A DNA stretch of 64,000 nucleotides from C-114 sp963719285 (GTDB taxonomy: Bacteria; Chloroflexota; Limnocylindria; Limnocylindrales; CSP1-4), in NCBI GenBank assembly GCA_963719285.1, contig CAVRBO010000001.1:558001-622000 (forward strand), in the 5' to 3' direction. Numbering within the stretch: the first letter of the stretch is position 1; each line of letters starts with the position of its first letter. Below the pieces are notes generated by a model. It searched no databases. It saw only the letters and a program-made list of their open reading frames with translations, and was not told the DNA's origin. This document shows positions 8,935-16,963 of the stretch, piece by piece. Position numbers and translations under genes: made by a program.

Positions 8935-10284
8935 TCAACTCTCAGCGCGCGTCGCCCGCGGCAGCGCCCGGGTCTCCGAAGCGACGGCTCGCACTTCCGG
9001 TGTCGGCTTGCGGCGGAGGTATCGGCGCAGGGTCTGGCGGTGGCGTGCCGGGAGGTCCCAGTCGCACCGGCACAGCCCCTTCGGGCAATCGACGTGCGGG
9101 AGGCGCGGCGCGCGGAGCTCGGAGCTGATGCGTGCGACAGCGCCGTCGTCGGCTCGACAGGTGTCGCAGCATCGCGCGCTCACGAGCTCTGCGTCGCGGG
9201 CGATCTCGGCCACGCCCTTGAGCACGGCTGCGACGCCCTCGCGATAGAGCGCGACGACGTCCGCCTGGGGCACGGGCGGTGAGCCCGAGGCGCGATGCAG
9301 GAGCGCGGCTTCCTCCCGGCGGATGCGGGCTGCCGTGTCCCAATCTCGCTCGTTCTTCGCCGCGCGGAACGCACGGTCCACGGTCGTGAGGTAGAGCTTG
9401 CGGGCGGCGGTCACGACGTCTTCCGAGAGGCGCGCGGCCGTCAGCGTGGCGATCCGCTCCGCCGGCGCTCCGGCCGACCGCGCATGGCCCAGCCAGCGGT
9501 CCCGCTCGCGCGTCCAGCGCGCCGAACTGTGGACCCGTCGCCGTTCTTCGTCGAACACCTTGACGGCGGCCTCCGTCAGGTAGACGGCCGTCCCGTCGAT
9601 GCGCTTGACGACGATCTTCTGGCGACAGCGATCGCACCGCTTGTTCGTCGTTGGCGCGGGATCGAGGAGCCTGGCGCAGTACGGGCAGTGGGCCGCGACG
9701 ACAGGCGCCGGGGCCACGCGGGTCTCGAGTCGCACCACCCGGGTCCTGGGCGGAAGGATCGGTGCGCTGGGCGATTCGGTCGGGCGCTCGCCGGCCTCGG
9801 ACGCGGCCGGAGCGACTGTCCGGCGACGTTCGCCGGCTGTGACAGCTGTCGTTCGGCGTGGCGAGGCCGGCGCCGCGCGGGGCGTGGCGACCCTCGGCTG
9901 CGTGGGTCGCTTCGGGGCTGGCGCCTTCGCTCCCGCGGGCGACTTCGCTCGGGCGGGCGCCTTCGCTCGGGCGGGCACCTTCGCCGGCTTCCGCGTCGCG
10001 TCGACCGGCCTCGCCTTGACGGTGGATGAGCTCCGGGCAGGCGCCTTTCGCGCGGGCTCGATCGCCCGAACGACGACCGAACGTTCGACGGCCATGGGCT
10101 CCACAGCCACTGGCTCGACGGCCATGGGCTCCACAGCCACCGGCTCGACGGCCACCAGCTCTACGGCGACGGGCGCATCGCGCCATGGCTCGACGGGCGA
10201 CGGTTCGACCTCGGGCATACGCGTCGCTGAGCGACCCATCGATGACCCGCCCACGACGGGCCTCGTGATCGGGACCTTGTTCAC
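8935..10284 (-). CDS. Unrecognised protein with two Cys clusters and a long disordered N-terminus (paralogue of 11924-12763)
   Basis: The product has 449 residues. The first 180 or so are low complexity: a (V/M)AVEP repeat, then Lys/Ala/Pro-rich segments (PARAKAPARAKSPAGAKAP) like histone-H1 tails. A zinc-ribbon motif follows (CPYCARLLDP, then CDRCRQKIVV), then YLTEAAVKVFDEERR and a helical middle region. The C-terminus has a second cluster: CCDTCRADDGAV, ELRAPRLPHVDCP, LCRCDW. The same core architecture occurs in the paralogue at 11924-12763. The spacing of the second cluster (CxxC, D, PxLPHxxC, CxC) is reminiscent of the zinc motif at the end of MuF/SPP1-gp7 proteins, but that link is speculative. 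Its GTG start overlaps the stop of the preceding gene (GTGA), so the two are translationally coupled. No function is assigned. Confidence 0.7.
   Translation of the reverse strand: MNKVPITRPVVGGSSMGRSATRMPEVEPSPVEPWRDAPVAVELVAVEPVAVEPMAVEPVAVEPMAVERSVVVRAIEPARKAPARSSSTVKARPVDATRKPAKVPARAKAPARAKSPAGAKAPAPKRPTQPRVATPRAAPASPRRTTAVTAGERRRTVAPAASEAGERPTESPSAPILPPRTRVVRLETRVAPAPVVAAHCPYCARLLDPAPTTNKRCDRCRQKIVVKRIDGTAVYLTEAAVKVFDEERRRVHSSARWTRERDRWLGHARSAGAPAERIATLTAARLSEDVVTAARKLYLTTVDRAFRAAKNERDWDTAARIRREEAALLHRASGSPPVPQADVVALYREGVAAVLKGVAEIARDAELVSARCCDTCRADDGAVARISSELRAPRLPHVDCPKGLCRCDWDLPARHRQTLRRYLRRKPTPEVRAVASETRALPRATRAES
10085..10165 (-). repeat. In-frame 30-base tandem repeat coding (V/M)AVEP units
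   Basis: A 30-base unit is repeated about two and a half times with few mismatches and is itself made of 15-base half-units. It encodes alternating PVAVE and PMAVE in the disordered N-terminus of the double-Cys-cluster protein. There are no spacers, so it is not a CRISPR array. Confidence 0.7.
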
Positions 10285-10976
10285 GAGCCGCGCGCCGGAC
10301 GGCCGGTCCGGCAGGATGGCGCGGGCGCGATCACCTGGCCCACCGGCTGGGCGGCGAACGGGGCCGTGACCTCGGGCGGTCGGTCTACCCCAGGCCTGTA
10401 CGGCGATGACGACAGGAACGGCTCGCCCGGGGACAGCGCCCGTCCTCCGCCGCGTCCATCCGCCCCGAACGGGAGCTGCCAGGGATCGGGGCCGAAGCCA
10501 TCGCCCGGGGCAGCCATCACCCCGATCGGTCGAGCTTCCGTCTCGGGCGGCAGGCCCGGAGTGACGCCATCTCCGGTGATGCCGATCGGTGTCGCCGGGC
10601 TGACGAGGTCGTCGACGGCCGGGGCATCGACGATCGGCGTTTCGGGCACTACCGCGTGCTCCGGCTCGCTCGGGTCCCGAGTCGGAGGCGTCGCGACCGG
10701 GTCTGCGAGCACCGAGACGATCTCGGAAACGCCGACGACGACGATCGGGGGACGCGCGCCGCCTGACCAGGGCATCGGGCCGACGACGATCCCGGACGTG
10801 TCCACCGCCGCGACCTGGACATCGTCCGGCTCGGTCTTGGGCGCCTTCTTGTCCGCGGAAGAGGGATCGGTCCCGAACAGGTCGCCGAGACGTGCGGCCG
10901 TCCTTATGTGGGCGAGCTCCCACTCCTTCGGATCGATCTTTTCCTTCGTCTTCAGGAATCCGCGCATCTTCGGCAT
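10281..10976 (-). CDS. Hypothetical protein, Pro-rich, coupled to the double-Cys-cluster gene
   Basis: A 231-residue protein of no family I recognise. The N-terminus is charged and helical (MPKMRGFLKTKEKIDPKEW, then AHIRTAARLGDLFGTD). It is followed by a short hydrophobic beta stretch (PPIVVVGVSEIVSVLADP) and a long Pro/Gly/Val-rich, probably disordered tail. There is no signal peptide or membrane segment. The stop overlaps the GTG of the downstream gene by GTGA. The ATG at 10976 has only a weak GAGAG upstream; the open frame extends further, but the sequence before this Met looks non-coding. Coupling to the zinc-ribbon protein suggests a shared role, which remains unknown. Confidence 0.6.
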   Translation of the reverse strand: MPKMRGFLKTKEKIDPKEWELAHIRTAARLGDLFGTDPSSADKKAPKTEPDDVQVAAVDTSGIVVGPMPWSGGARPPIVVVGVSEIVSVLADPVATPPTRDPSEPEHAVVPETPIVDAPAVDDLVSPATPIGITGDGVTPGLPPETEARPIGVMAAPGDGFGPDPWQLPFGADGRGGGRALSPGEPFLSSSPYRPGVDRPPEVTAPFAAQPVGQVIAPAPSCRTGRPARGS

Positions 10977-11147
10977 GCTGCTCTCTCGTCGTGCCCCGGG
11001 GCGAGCCACAGTCCGCTCGAATGTACCGTGATGGCTCAGATTACTCCTAACCCACCCGTACTGGTCCAGACCCGGGGCGTTCGCGTTGCGGAAGCGCACC
11101 GCGGGCGTTCACCGGAGAGCGAAGGACCCGCGCGCGGAAGGGGCCGA

Positions 11148-11783
11148 TCAGAGGACGGCGCGGCCCTTGATCATGCTCGCCTGGAGCTCCGTGGCCGCCA
11201 CGATGTGGCGCCGGTTGACCACCGCGAACGCGTACCGCGAGATGACCCGGCGATCGGCCAGCGATCGCGTCCGCACGTCGGTCATGGGGATCCAGACCGG
11301 GTCGCGCGACTCGATGAAGACCGCCAGCACGGCCTCGGGATTCAGGTGAACCGCCCCCGTGAGAGTGTGGCCTGGGGTCACGACGATCAGGTGCGACGCC
11401 CGCTTGGCGCGGTACTCCATGGCGAGAGGGCTGTTCTCGTCCACGTCGGTCATCTCGCCGATCAGGGTCACCTCGTCCGGGTTCACCCAGATGCTGGGCG
11501 ATGTGACCCTCGTCGGGTCGCCGTTCCGCCGGAGGACCGTCACATCGCGCAGCTTGATCAGGCCCTCGTGGTTGTTCACGAAGTCGGACAGGCGATTGTG
11601 GTAGCCGAGGCTGACGGTCCCGGACAGCCTGAGGTGCTGACCGACGAGCTCGAGCGGCAGGCCCTCCGCCGGCTGGGTATCCACGGACAGTCCGATGGCG
11701 GTGAGGCCCAGGGCCTCCAGATGCGTTGCCGCATCGCCGTCGACGATCGTGTCGATGGCCTCGGTACGTGGTTCTTCGATCAT
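11148..11783 (-). CDS. Unrecognised protein with an internal duplication of an Sm-like beta domain
   Basis: A 211-residue soluble protein. GGAGG sits six bases before the ATG at 11783, which decides the start over the ATG two codons upstream. Two similar beta-rich halves can be seen. The first has LSGTVSLGYHNRLSDFVNN, then LIKLRDVTVL, then IWVNPDEVTLIGE. The second has LTGAVHLNPEAVLAVFIES, then WIPMTDVRTRSL, then FAVVNRRHIVAATEL. This is a tandem duplication of one roughly 80-residue domain, with the strand pattern of small beta barrels. No function is known to me. It sits between the two paralogous Cys-cluster genes on the same strand. The 171 bases between this gene and the next one downstream (10977-11147) show no other feature. 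Confidence 0.65.
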   Translation of the reverse strand: MIEEPRTEAIDTIVDGDAATHLEALGLTAIGLSVDTQPAEGLPLELVGQHLRLSGTVSLGYHNRLSDFVNNHEGLIKLRDVTVLRRNGDPTRVTSPSIWVNPDEVTLIGEMTDVDENSPLAMEYRAKRASHLIVVTPGHTLTGAVHLNPEAVLAVFIESRDPVWIPMTDVRTRSLADRRVISRYAFAVVNRRHIVAATELQASMIKGRAVL

Positions 11784-11923
11784 CGTCATCCTCCGTCGTG
11801 CTCGACGTCGGTGGCCACCATCCGTCGTCCGGTCCACGTGAGCCAGGCCCCGGCGGCCGCGTCCGGGGATTGTAGTCGCCGGGGCGCGATCGCCCGCTCC
11901 GCACCAGCCGTCTCGCCTCGCGA

Positions 11924-12763
11924 TCAGCCGCCGGGCGTGCTCCGGCGACGGCGCTTCGGCACCGGCACGTTGACGGCCGGCCACCAGTCGCAACCGCACA
12001 GGCCGCGCGGGCAATCCGGATGGGGCAGCCGCGGCGTCCGCAGCTCGTCCGCGATCTTGAAGGTCCGTTCGTTGTCCGCCCGACAGGCCGCGCAGCAGGT
12101 CGCACTGACCAGCTCGACCCCCCGGGCGATCGTCGAGAGTTCCCGGAGCGTGGCGGCCATGCCCTCGCGGTAGAGGGCGAGCACCTCGTCCTCGGGTGGT
12201 GGCGCGGAACCGGCCTCTTCGTACAGCGCCATCGCCTGGCGTCGTCGCAGGCGCCCGACCTCCTCCCAGTGCTTGTCGCGGCGGGCCGCTCGGACCGCCC
12301 GCTCTACGTGGGTCATGTAGAGCGCCTTGGCGGCCTGCACGGACGCGGCGCTCAGGGGCGCCTGCTCGATGCGCTGGCGGCGCTCCGCCGGCACGCCCAC
12401 CTGCCGTCCCAGATGCAACCAGTCGCGACGCTGGCCGGTCCAGGACTGCTCCATCGCCCCGCGCTGGCGTTCGGCCTCGAAGACCTCGACCGCGGCCTCG
12501 GTCAGGTAGATCGTCCGACCCTCCACCCGGCGGACGACGATCCGATGGCGACAGCGGGGACAGAGGCGCGTGCTCCTGGGTGGCGGGTCGAGCACGATCC
12601 CGCAGTTCGGGCACGACACGATGATCGGCGCCACCGGGGCCGGTGGGTCGGGCACGGCAGGCTCGGGTGGCGGCTCAGGTCGCCAGTCGAGCCGCGGATC
12701 GACCCGGTCCTCGTCCGACCGGTCGAGCCCAAGGATCCTCCGAAGGAAGCCGATCCGGATCAC
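11924..12763 (-). CDS. Unrecognised double-Cys-cluster protein (paralogue of 8935-10284)
   Basis: A 279-residue protein that matches the downstream paralogue along the whole core. It has a zinc ribbon (CPNCGIVLDP, CPRCRHRIVV), the conserved IYLTEAAVEVFEAERQ segment, a helical region containing EVLALYREGMAATL, and a C-terminal cluster CCAACRADN, ELRTPRLPHPDCP, LCGCDWW. It lacks the long repeat-rich N-terminus of the paralogue, having only a short Pro-rich lead with GFLRRILGLDRSDEDR. The GTG start has no clear ribosome-binding site. Two such proteins close together point to a local duplication kept for some function, perhaps nucleic-acid or protein binding through zinc. I do not recognise the family. 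Confidence 0.7.
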   Translation of the reverse strand: MIRIGFLRRILGLDRSDEDRVDPRLDWRPEPPPEPAVPDPPAPVAPIIVSCPNCGIVLDPPPRSTRLCPRCRHRIVVRRVEGRTIYLTEAAVEVFEAERQRGAMEQSWTGQRRDWLHLGRQVGVPAERRQRIEQAPLSAASVQAAKALYMTHVERAVRAARRDKHWEEVGRLRRRQAMALYEEAGSAPPPEDEVLALYREGMAATLRELSTIARGVELVSATCCAACRADNERTFKIADELRTPRLPHPDCPRGLCGCDWWPAVNVPVPKRRRRSTPGG

Positions 12764-12866
12764 CTCGGTTCAGTGGACCGCCGGCGCCGGTGTCGGGACG
12801 ACGCTCGCGCGGTCGGGTCAGGGTACTCCGGCGGGACGCTCGCACGGATGCGGGCGGCACGTCCGG

Positions 12867-13520
12867 TCAGCGGACCTCGCCCGGGCCCAGGTCGAGCCGG
12901 ATCGGACGGGCGTCGCCGTCGACGAGTCGCCACTCCACGCCGAGCTCCCGGTCGGCCCCGGCCGTGAGGAGCGTCGCGACCTGACCCGGGGTGGCCTGCG
13001 GTCCGAGCGCGGCGACGGCCCGCGAGATCGCCAGCGCGGCGACCGCGGGGACGTTCGCGACTATCTCCCGCTGTGCGATCGCGTCGGCGTCGGCAGCCCC
13101 GGCCCTGGTCATCCGGTCGACCAGATCCAGTGCCCCTCGGCGGCGGCCGGGCTCCAGGTCGCGGATCCACGCCGGCTCCTGCGGCGGCTCGGGTTCCGCG
13201 GGCTTCGGCCGCGCGCTCCTCGGCCGTTTGGCGGCGGGTTCGGCGGCGCGCCGGTCGCGGAGCCGGGCCAGCTGTTCGGCCAGGGGAGAGACCGCCGGCT
13301 CGGAGCCGCGGGCGGAGGCGATCGCATCCTTGGCCGCCGTGAGGCTCGGGAACGGGCCTCGAACGAGGGGCAGGCCGAGATCGTCGGTCTGCTCGGCATC
13401 CACGATGACCCATGTCCCCGTTTGCGGTTCGATCGTGAACCGGTCGTCGCGCGTCTGCCAGCGCCCGCCGCCGAGGCGCTTCAGCGACCCGTCGTCCTTG
13501 CCGGTCGTCGGCTTGGCCAC
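12867..13520 (-). CDS. Hypothetical protein with an N-terminal antiparallel strand domain
   Basis: A 217-residue protein. Residues 10-70 read like a small beta-beta-beta-alpha domain (LKRLGGGRWQTRDDRFTIE, TWVIVDAEQTDDLGLPLV, FPSLTAAKDAIASARG). A Pro/Glu/Lys-rich linker and a C-terminal helical part follow (DLEPGRRRGALDLVDRMTR, VPAVAALAISRAVAALG). The GTG start is preceded by GGAAGGG within the end of the small upstream ORF, three bases from its stop, so the two are likely cotranscribed with the MOSC gene. I do not recognise the family. Confidence 0.6.
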   Translation of the reverse strand: MAKPTTGKDDGSLKRLGGGRWQTRDDRFTIEPQTGTWVIVDAEQTDDLGLPLVRGPFPSLTAAKDAIASARGSEPAVSPLAEQLARLRDRRAAEPAAKRPRSARPKPAEPEPPQEPAWIRDLEPGRRRGALDLVDRMTRAGAADADAIAQREIVANVPAVAALAISRAVAALGPQATPGQVATLLTAGADRELGVEWRLVDGDARPIRLDLGPGEVR

Positions 13521-13523
13521 GAG

Positions 13524-13643
13524 TCAGCCCTTCCAGGTGGGCCGACCACCACGATCGACGTGCATCGGATCGCCGGTGCGCACGGACAGCCATCGCAGGA
13601 CACCCCCGCCGGTCGGTCCGGCGCCGTCCGTGACGAGGATCAC
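13524..13643 (-). CDS. Small ORF overlapping the MOSC stop
   Basis: A 39-residue reading frame whose GTG overlaps the stop of the MOSC gene by four bases (GTGA), a common coupled arrangement. It ends three bases before the next gene. The product contains VLRWLSVRTGDPMHVDRGG. It is too short to classify, and it might be the remnant of a larger gene or non-coding; the tight spacing on both sides is the only support. Confidence 0.4.
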   Translation of the reverse strand: MILVTDGAGPTGGGVLRWLSVRTGDPMHVDRGGRPTWKG

Positions 13644-14195
13644 GGCGCGACCTTGCCCACCCGATCGCCGACCCGGATCGTCCCGCCGCGCACGATCCGC
13701 ATGTTCACGCCACGCAACCGCAGACCGCGACCCAGCGGGGTGCTGACGAACTTCAGCGCGTCCAGGCCGAAGCGCCCGCTGAACTTGGCGCAACCCGTGT
13801 GGGGCGTGGCCGAGATCTTCGAGCACCGCCTCGCCGATGGCGATCCGTGCGCCGCTTGGCAGGTTCGCCTCGGACACGTCCAGGTCGACGTACAGCTGGT
13901 CCCCGGCGATGCCCCAGGCGTCCGGCGGACCCGCGATCGCGGCCGCCAGGCGCGCGTTCATGAGGGTGATCTGTGCCTCCGGATCGGCCGAGCCATCGGC
14001 CGTCGCCTTGCTGCCGCGGACACGCCAGGAGTCGCCGACGAGCCCGTGCTCGACGTCCAGCTCCGCGGTCTCGACCAGCTCGCGCTCCTCGAGCGCCGGG
14101 CGGCGGACGATGAGCCGCAGCACCCCACCGTCGACCGGGGATCGCCGGATCTCGTCGAGCTGAGCTTCGAGTTCGTCCAGGGAACGCGCGTTCAT
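13640..14195 (-). pseudogene. MOSC-domain protein interrupted by a one-base insertion
   Basis: The first part reads ELVETAELDVEHGLVGDSWR, EAQITLMNARLAAAIAG and LPSGARIAIGEAVLE, all typical of MOSC sulfur-carrier domains. Just after VLE, near 13818-13820, the frame changes. Deleting one base restores the family's C-terminal half: ISATPHTGCAKFSGRFG, with the conserved Cys of MOSC domains, then LRGVNMRIVRGGTIRVGD and a stop at 13640. The total length (556 bases) is a multiple of three plus one, as expected for a single insertion. MOSC proteins are thought to move sulfur to or near molybdenum cofactor; the position after the sulfur operon fits. It may be a true frameshift or a sequencing indel. 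Confidence 0.8.
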
Positions 14196-14251
14196 CGCAC
14201 CAGTATCGGGCATCCCTGACGCCCGAGCCGGAGGGACGGAATGCGGACCCC

Positions 14252-15409
14252 TCAGATGCGACCCCTGGGGACGGTGTGCCAATACGTCTTGTTGAAGACG
14301 ATCTTGCCCAGGTGCCAGAACTGATTCGGCTTCGGCGGCCGCGGTGGATGGGTGTAGTCGAACTGGAGCAGCGTTCCCTTGCCGTCGCCCACCTCGAAGA
14401 AGCACATCACCTTGCCCAGGTAGTCGCCGTGCTTGGGGTCGATCGCCCGGCCGTCGATCGCGGCCACGATCCGTTCGGTCACGACAGGGGCCTCGAAGTG
14501 AGCGGTCGAGCCGGCCTTGGACAGCGGCAGGTCCGTCGCGTCCCCGAGGGCGAACATGTTCGCCCGACCGCCGACCTGCAGCGTCGCCCGGTCCGTGGGC
14601 AGCCATCCCCCGGGCGCGGGTGCCAGTCCCGAATCGATGACGAACTGCTGGCCCTTGTGGGGTGGCACGAGGATCAGGAGGTCATAGGGCAACTCCTCGC
14701 CCTCGAGGCTCTCCACGACCTTGCGCTCGGGATCGATCGCCTCCACGTTGAAGAACGTGTGCAGCTCGATCCCCTTCCCGGCCAGGATCGGCGTCGCCAT
14801 CTCCGAGACACTCTCGATCGTGAAGGCGCGGCCGATGGGTGAGCAGAAGTCGATGGTCGATCGGTCGCGGAGCCCGCGCTGTCGCAGCTCCGCCTCGACG
14901 AGGAAGGCGACCTCCAGCGGCGCCGGAGGGCACTTGTAGGGCATCCCGGCGATCCCGATGACGATCCGGCCGCCGGTGAACTTGTCGAGCGCGCCGCGCA
15001 ACCGCGTCGCACCTTCGACGGTGTAGAAGTGGTGCGCCTCGGTATCGAAGTGCTCGATCGCCTCGGGGACGATCCTCGAGCCGGTCGCGAGCACGAGGTA
15101 CTCGTAACCGAGGGTCAGCCCATCCGCGAGCGTGACCTCCCGGCGGTCGGCATCGACCCGCGTGACGTCGCCGACCATGAGGATGACCCGCTTGTCGAGG
15201 AGCGACCGTTCGGGCCGCTGCAGGTTCGACGCGCGCTCACCGCCCATCGCGATGTACATGAACCCGGGCTGATAGACATGCTGCCCGGTCGCGTCGACGA
15301 TGCGGACCTCGACCTCGCCACGGTCGATCCGGCGGCGGAGCTTCCTGACGAGCAGGTTCGCCGTCAGCGTGCCGCCGACGCCGCCGCCCAGGATGAGGAT
15401 GCGTTCCAT
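14252..15409 (-). CDS. sqr: Sulfide:quinone oxidoreductase-family flavoprotein
   Basis: The product has 385 residues. The FAD motif ILILGGGVGGTLTANLL opens it, followed by YQPGFMYIAMGG (the SQR and flavocytochrome-sulfide-dehydrogenase family motif) and a late FAD contact FALGDATDLP. Cys160 (in YKCPPAPLE) and Cys336 (KVMCFFEVG) match the redox pair that carries polysulfide in SQR; the third Cys of some subtypes is not evident. The C-terminal tail (FWHLGKIVFNKTYWHTVP) is the membrane-contact region seen in SQR. The expected reaction is oxidation of sulfide to sulfane sulfur with quinone as acceptor. It is the sixth gene of the operon starting at the ArsR gene, nine bases after TusA. Confidence 0.85.
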   Translation of the reverse strand: MERILILGGGVGGTLTANLLVRKLRRRIDRGEVEVRIVDATGQHVYQPGFMYIAMGGERASNLQRPERSLLDKRVILMVGDVTRVDADRREVTLADGLTLGYEYLVLATGSRIVPEAIEHFDTEAHHFYTVEGATRLRGALDKFTGGRIVIGIAGMPYKCPPAPLEVAFLVEAELRQRGLRDRSTIDFCSPIGRAFTIESVSEMATPILAGKGIELHTFFNVEAIDPERKVVESLEGEELPYDLLILVPPHKGQQFVIDSGLAPAPGGWLPTDRATLQVGGRANMFALGDATDLPLSKAGSTAHFEAPVVTERIVAAIDGRAIDPKHGDYLGKVMCFFEVGDGKGTLLQFDYTHPPRPPKPNQFWHLGKIVFNKTYWHTVPRGRI

Positions 15410-15418
15410 GTCCGGCCC

Positions 15419-15670
15419 CTACCGCAGCTTCTCGACGATGATCTCGTCGTAGCCGTCGCGCGCCTCGAGAGCGACGAGGCGATGGCCGGCCTTCTCGATC
15501 CACTTGGGGATGTCCGTCTTCGAGCCCTGGTCCGAGGAATAGACGGCGATGACGTCGCCGACCTGTCCCTCGCGGATCGCCCGGATGAGCTCCATCAACG
15601 GCCCGGGGCAGAAGCTTCCGCGCGCGTCCACGACTCGGCCGATGACCGGAGTGACGTCGATGTCAACCAT
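15419..15670 (-). CDS. tusA: TusA-family sulfur carrier (second copy)
   Basis: An 83-residue protein with the TusA signature VVDARGSFCPGPLMELIRAI, Cys21 being the persulfide-bearing residue. A short alpha-beta fold follows (VIAVYSSDQGSKTDIPKWIEKAGH). TusA proteins pass sulfane sulfur between proteins. It lies between a DsrE-family gene and the SQR gene with gaps of 9-15 bases, which suggests it accepts or donates sulfur produced by sulfide oxidation. The N-terminus before the motif is longer than in the other TusA here, and the two proteins are clearly distinct in sequence. Confidence 0.85.
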   Translation of the reverse strand: MVDIDVTPVIGRVVDARGSFCPGPLMELIRAIREGQVGDVIAVYSSDQGSKTDIPKWIEKAGHRLVALEARDGYDEIIVEKLR

Positions 15671-15685
15671 GGTGGTCGATCCTTC

Positions 15686-16279
15686 CTAGATGAACAGCGG
15701 AGTTGAGTTCTCGGTCATCAGGCCGATGACGGTCGCGGCGCCGGCCGGTTCGCCCATGCCCTCGATCATGTCCTCAGGCTTCAGGCCGAACATGTCCATC
15801 GTCATCTGGCACGGGATGAACTCGACGCCCATCGCCTGGGCGGCTTCGAGCAGCTCCTTCGGGCTGGCCACGCCGTACTGCTTGGCCAGGCGGCCCATCA
15901 TCCAGGGGCCCATGCCCAGGAAGTTCATCTTCGACAGCTTGCGGTGGCTGATGCCCGGCCGTTGCATCGCGGACAGCATCTTCTGCATCCAGTTCTGACC
16001 GGTGATGCGCCGGGAGTCCTTGACGAAGACCTGGAGTCCCCAGAAGGTCACGAAGACGCGGGTCCGGACGCCCATCGCGGCGCCCGTCGAGGCAAGGATG
16101 AGCGACGCCCAGACCTTCTCGAGGTCGCCGCTGTAGTCGATGATCAGGAGATCCTTCGTCTTGATCGCGCCCGGCTCCTCGGGCAGGGGCGTTGTGGCGC
16201 CCTCGGCCTCCGGGAGCCCCTCGACGGCGGCGATCGCTTCGGCCAATGGGTCGCGGGTCGGCGGCATGGTCATGGTCAT
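15686..16279 (-). CDS. DsrE2-type DsrE/DsrF/DsrH-like sulfurtransferase
   Basis: A 197-residue protein. After a short N-terminal linker, the fold begins with KTKDLLIIDYSGDLEKVWAS and LASTGAAMGVRTRVFVTFWG. A methionine-rich helical insert (QKMLSAMQRPG, MNFLGMGPWMMG) is typical of the larger DsrE2 proteins. The candidate active Cys lies in VEFIPCQMTMDMFG. DsrE2 proteins have been linked to TusA and rhodanese in sulfur transfer in sulfur oxidisers. The ATG at 16279 has AGGAAG eleven bases upstream; two more in-frame ATGs follow at once, so the exact start is uncertain by up to four codons. Confidence 0.82.
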   Translation of the reverse strand: MTMTMPPTRDPLAEAIAAVEGLPEAEGATTPLPEEPGAIKTKDLLIIDYSGDLEKVWASLILASTGAAMGVRTRVFVTFWGLQVFVKDSRRITGQNWMQKMLSAMQRPGISHRKLSKMNFLGMGPWMMGRLAKQYGVASPKELLEAAQAMGVEFIPCQMTMDMFGLKPEDMIEGMGEPAGAATVIGLMTENSTPLFI

Positions 16280-16287
16280 GGCGGATC

Positions 16288-16524
16288 TCACTTCCTGCGG
16301 ATGACGAAGCGGAAGACCGCTCCATCGGACGTCTGCTCGACGAGTTCGTTCCCGGTCGCGCGGCACCATGCAGCGACGTCCTTGACCGAACCGACGTCGG
16401 TGGCGAGGAGCTCGACCAGCGAGCCGCTGGCAAGACCCTTCATCGCCATCGCCGTCTTGACGATCGGCATCGGACAGGAGAGGCCTCGCGCGTCGATGGT
16501 CTGGAGGATCTCGAGCACAGGCAT
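16288..16524 (-). CDS. tusA: TusA-family sulfur carrier (first copy)
   Basis: A 78-residue protein with the near-canonical TusA motif IDARGLSCPMPIVKTAMAM, Cys17 as the sulfur carrier. The rest of the small alpha-beta fold follows (GSLVELLATDVGSVKDVAAW). The length equals that of free-standing TusA. It lies between two DsrE-family genes. Having two TusA and two DsrE proteins in one operon with SQR suggests a relay of persulfide from sulfide oxidation to a biosynthetic or oxidative acceptor not present in this window. Confidence 0.88.
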   Translation of the reverse strand: MPVLEILQTIDARGLSCPMPIVKTAMAMKGLASGSLVELLATDVGSVKDVAAWCRATGNELVEQTSDGAVFRFVIRRK

Positions 16525-16545
16525 GACTGACTCCTTTGCGGTGGG

Positions 16546-16959
16546 CTAGATGAAGACGAACTGTCCGGCGCCGGCGTTCAGGTAGAAGGCGGTGACACCC
16601 TCCACCCCGTCGACGAGGGGATCGAGGTCGCCGGCTTCGATGCGGAGGAGATCCATCGACAGCGAGCACGCCTGGATGTCGACGGCACCCAGGTCCTTCG
16701 CCTGACGGAGCGTCTCCGCCCATGGCGCCTGACCGGCCTTGGCGAGCGCATCAACGGCCTGGCGGCCGGCGGCCCCAGCTTCGGGCGCGAGTCCGTGGTC
16801 GCGGCCGATCCGATCGGCCCGGAAGGCGTCCAGGGCCCAGTACTGGAGGAAGATGTTGACGGGCTTGCCGAGGGCGGCGGCGCCAGCCGTCAGGACCGCG
16901 GCGGCCTGGAGCTTGTCGTCCGTGCCGGAGAAGAGGACCAGATTGAGCGGTTCGTCCAC
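16546..16959 (-). CDS. DsrE-family protein
   Basis: A 137-residue protein of the short DsrE class. Strands LNLVLFSGTDDKLQAAAVLT and KPVNIFLQYWALDAF are followed by the conserved Cys region DIQACSLSMDLLRIE, and it ends VTAFYLNAGAGQFVFI. The GTG at 16959 is preceded by a GAGGTG-type ribosome site. It begins four bases after the ArsR stop, so it is the second gene of the operon. DsrE proteins act as sulfur acceptors or regulators of sulfur transfer. Confidence 0.82.
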   Translation of the reverse strand: MDEPLNLVLFSGTDDKLQAAAVLTAGAAALGKPVNIFLQYWALDAFRADRIGRDHGLAPEAGAAGRQAVDALAKAGQAPWAETLRQAKDLGAVDIQACSLSMDLLRIEAGDLDPLVDGVEGVTAFYLNAGAGQFVFI

Positions 16960-16963
16960 GACG

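Noticed and set aside
10085..10165. Tandem repeat considered as a CRISPR array
   Set aside because: The units are directly adjacent, without spacers, and stay in frame within a coding region.
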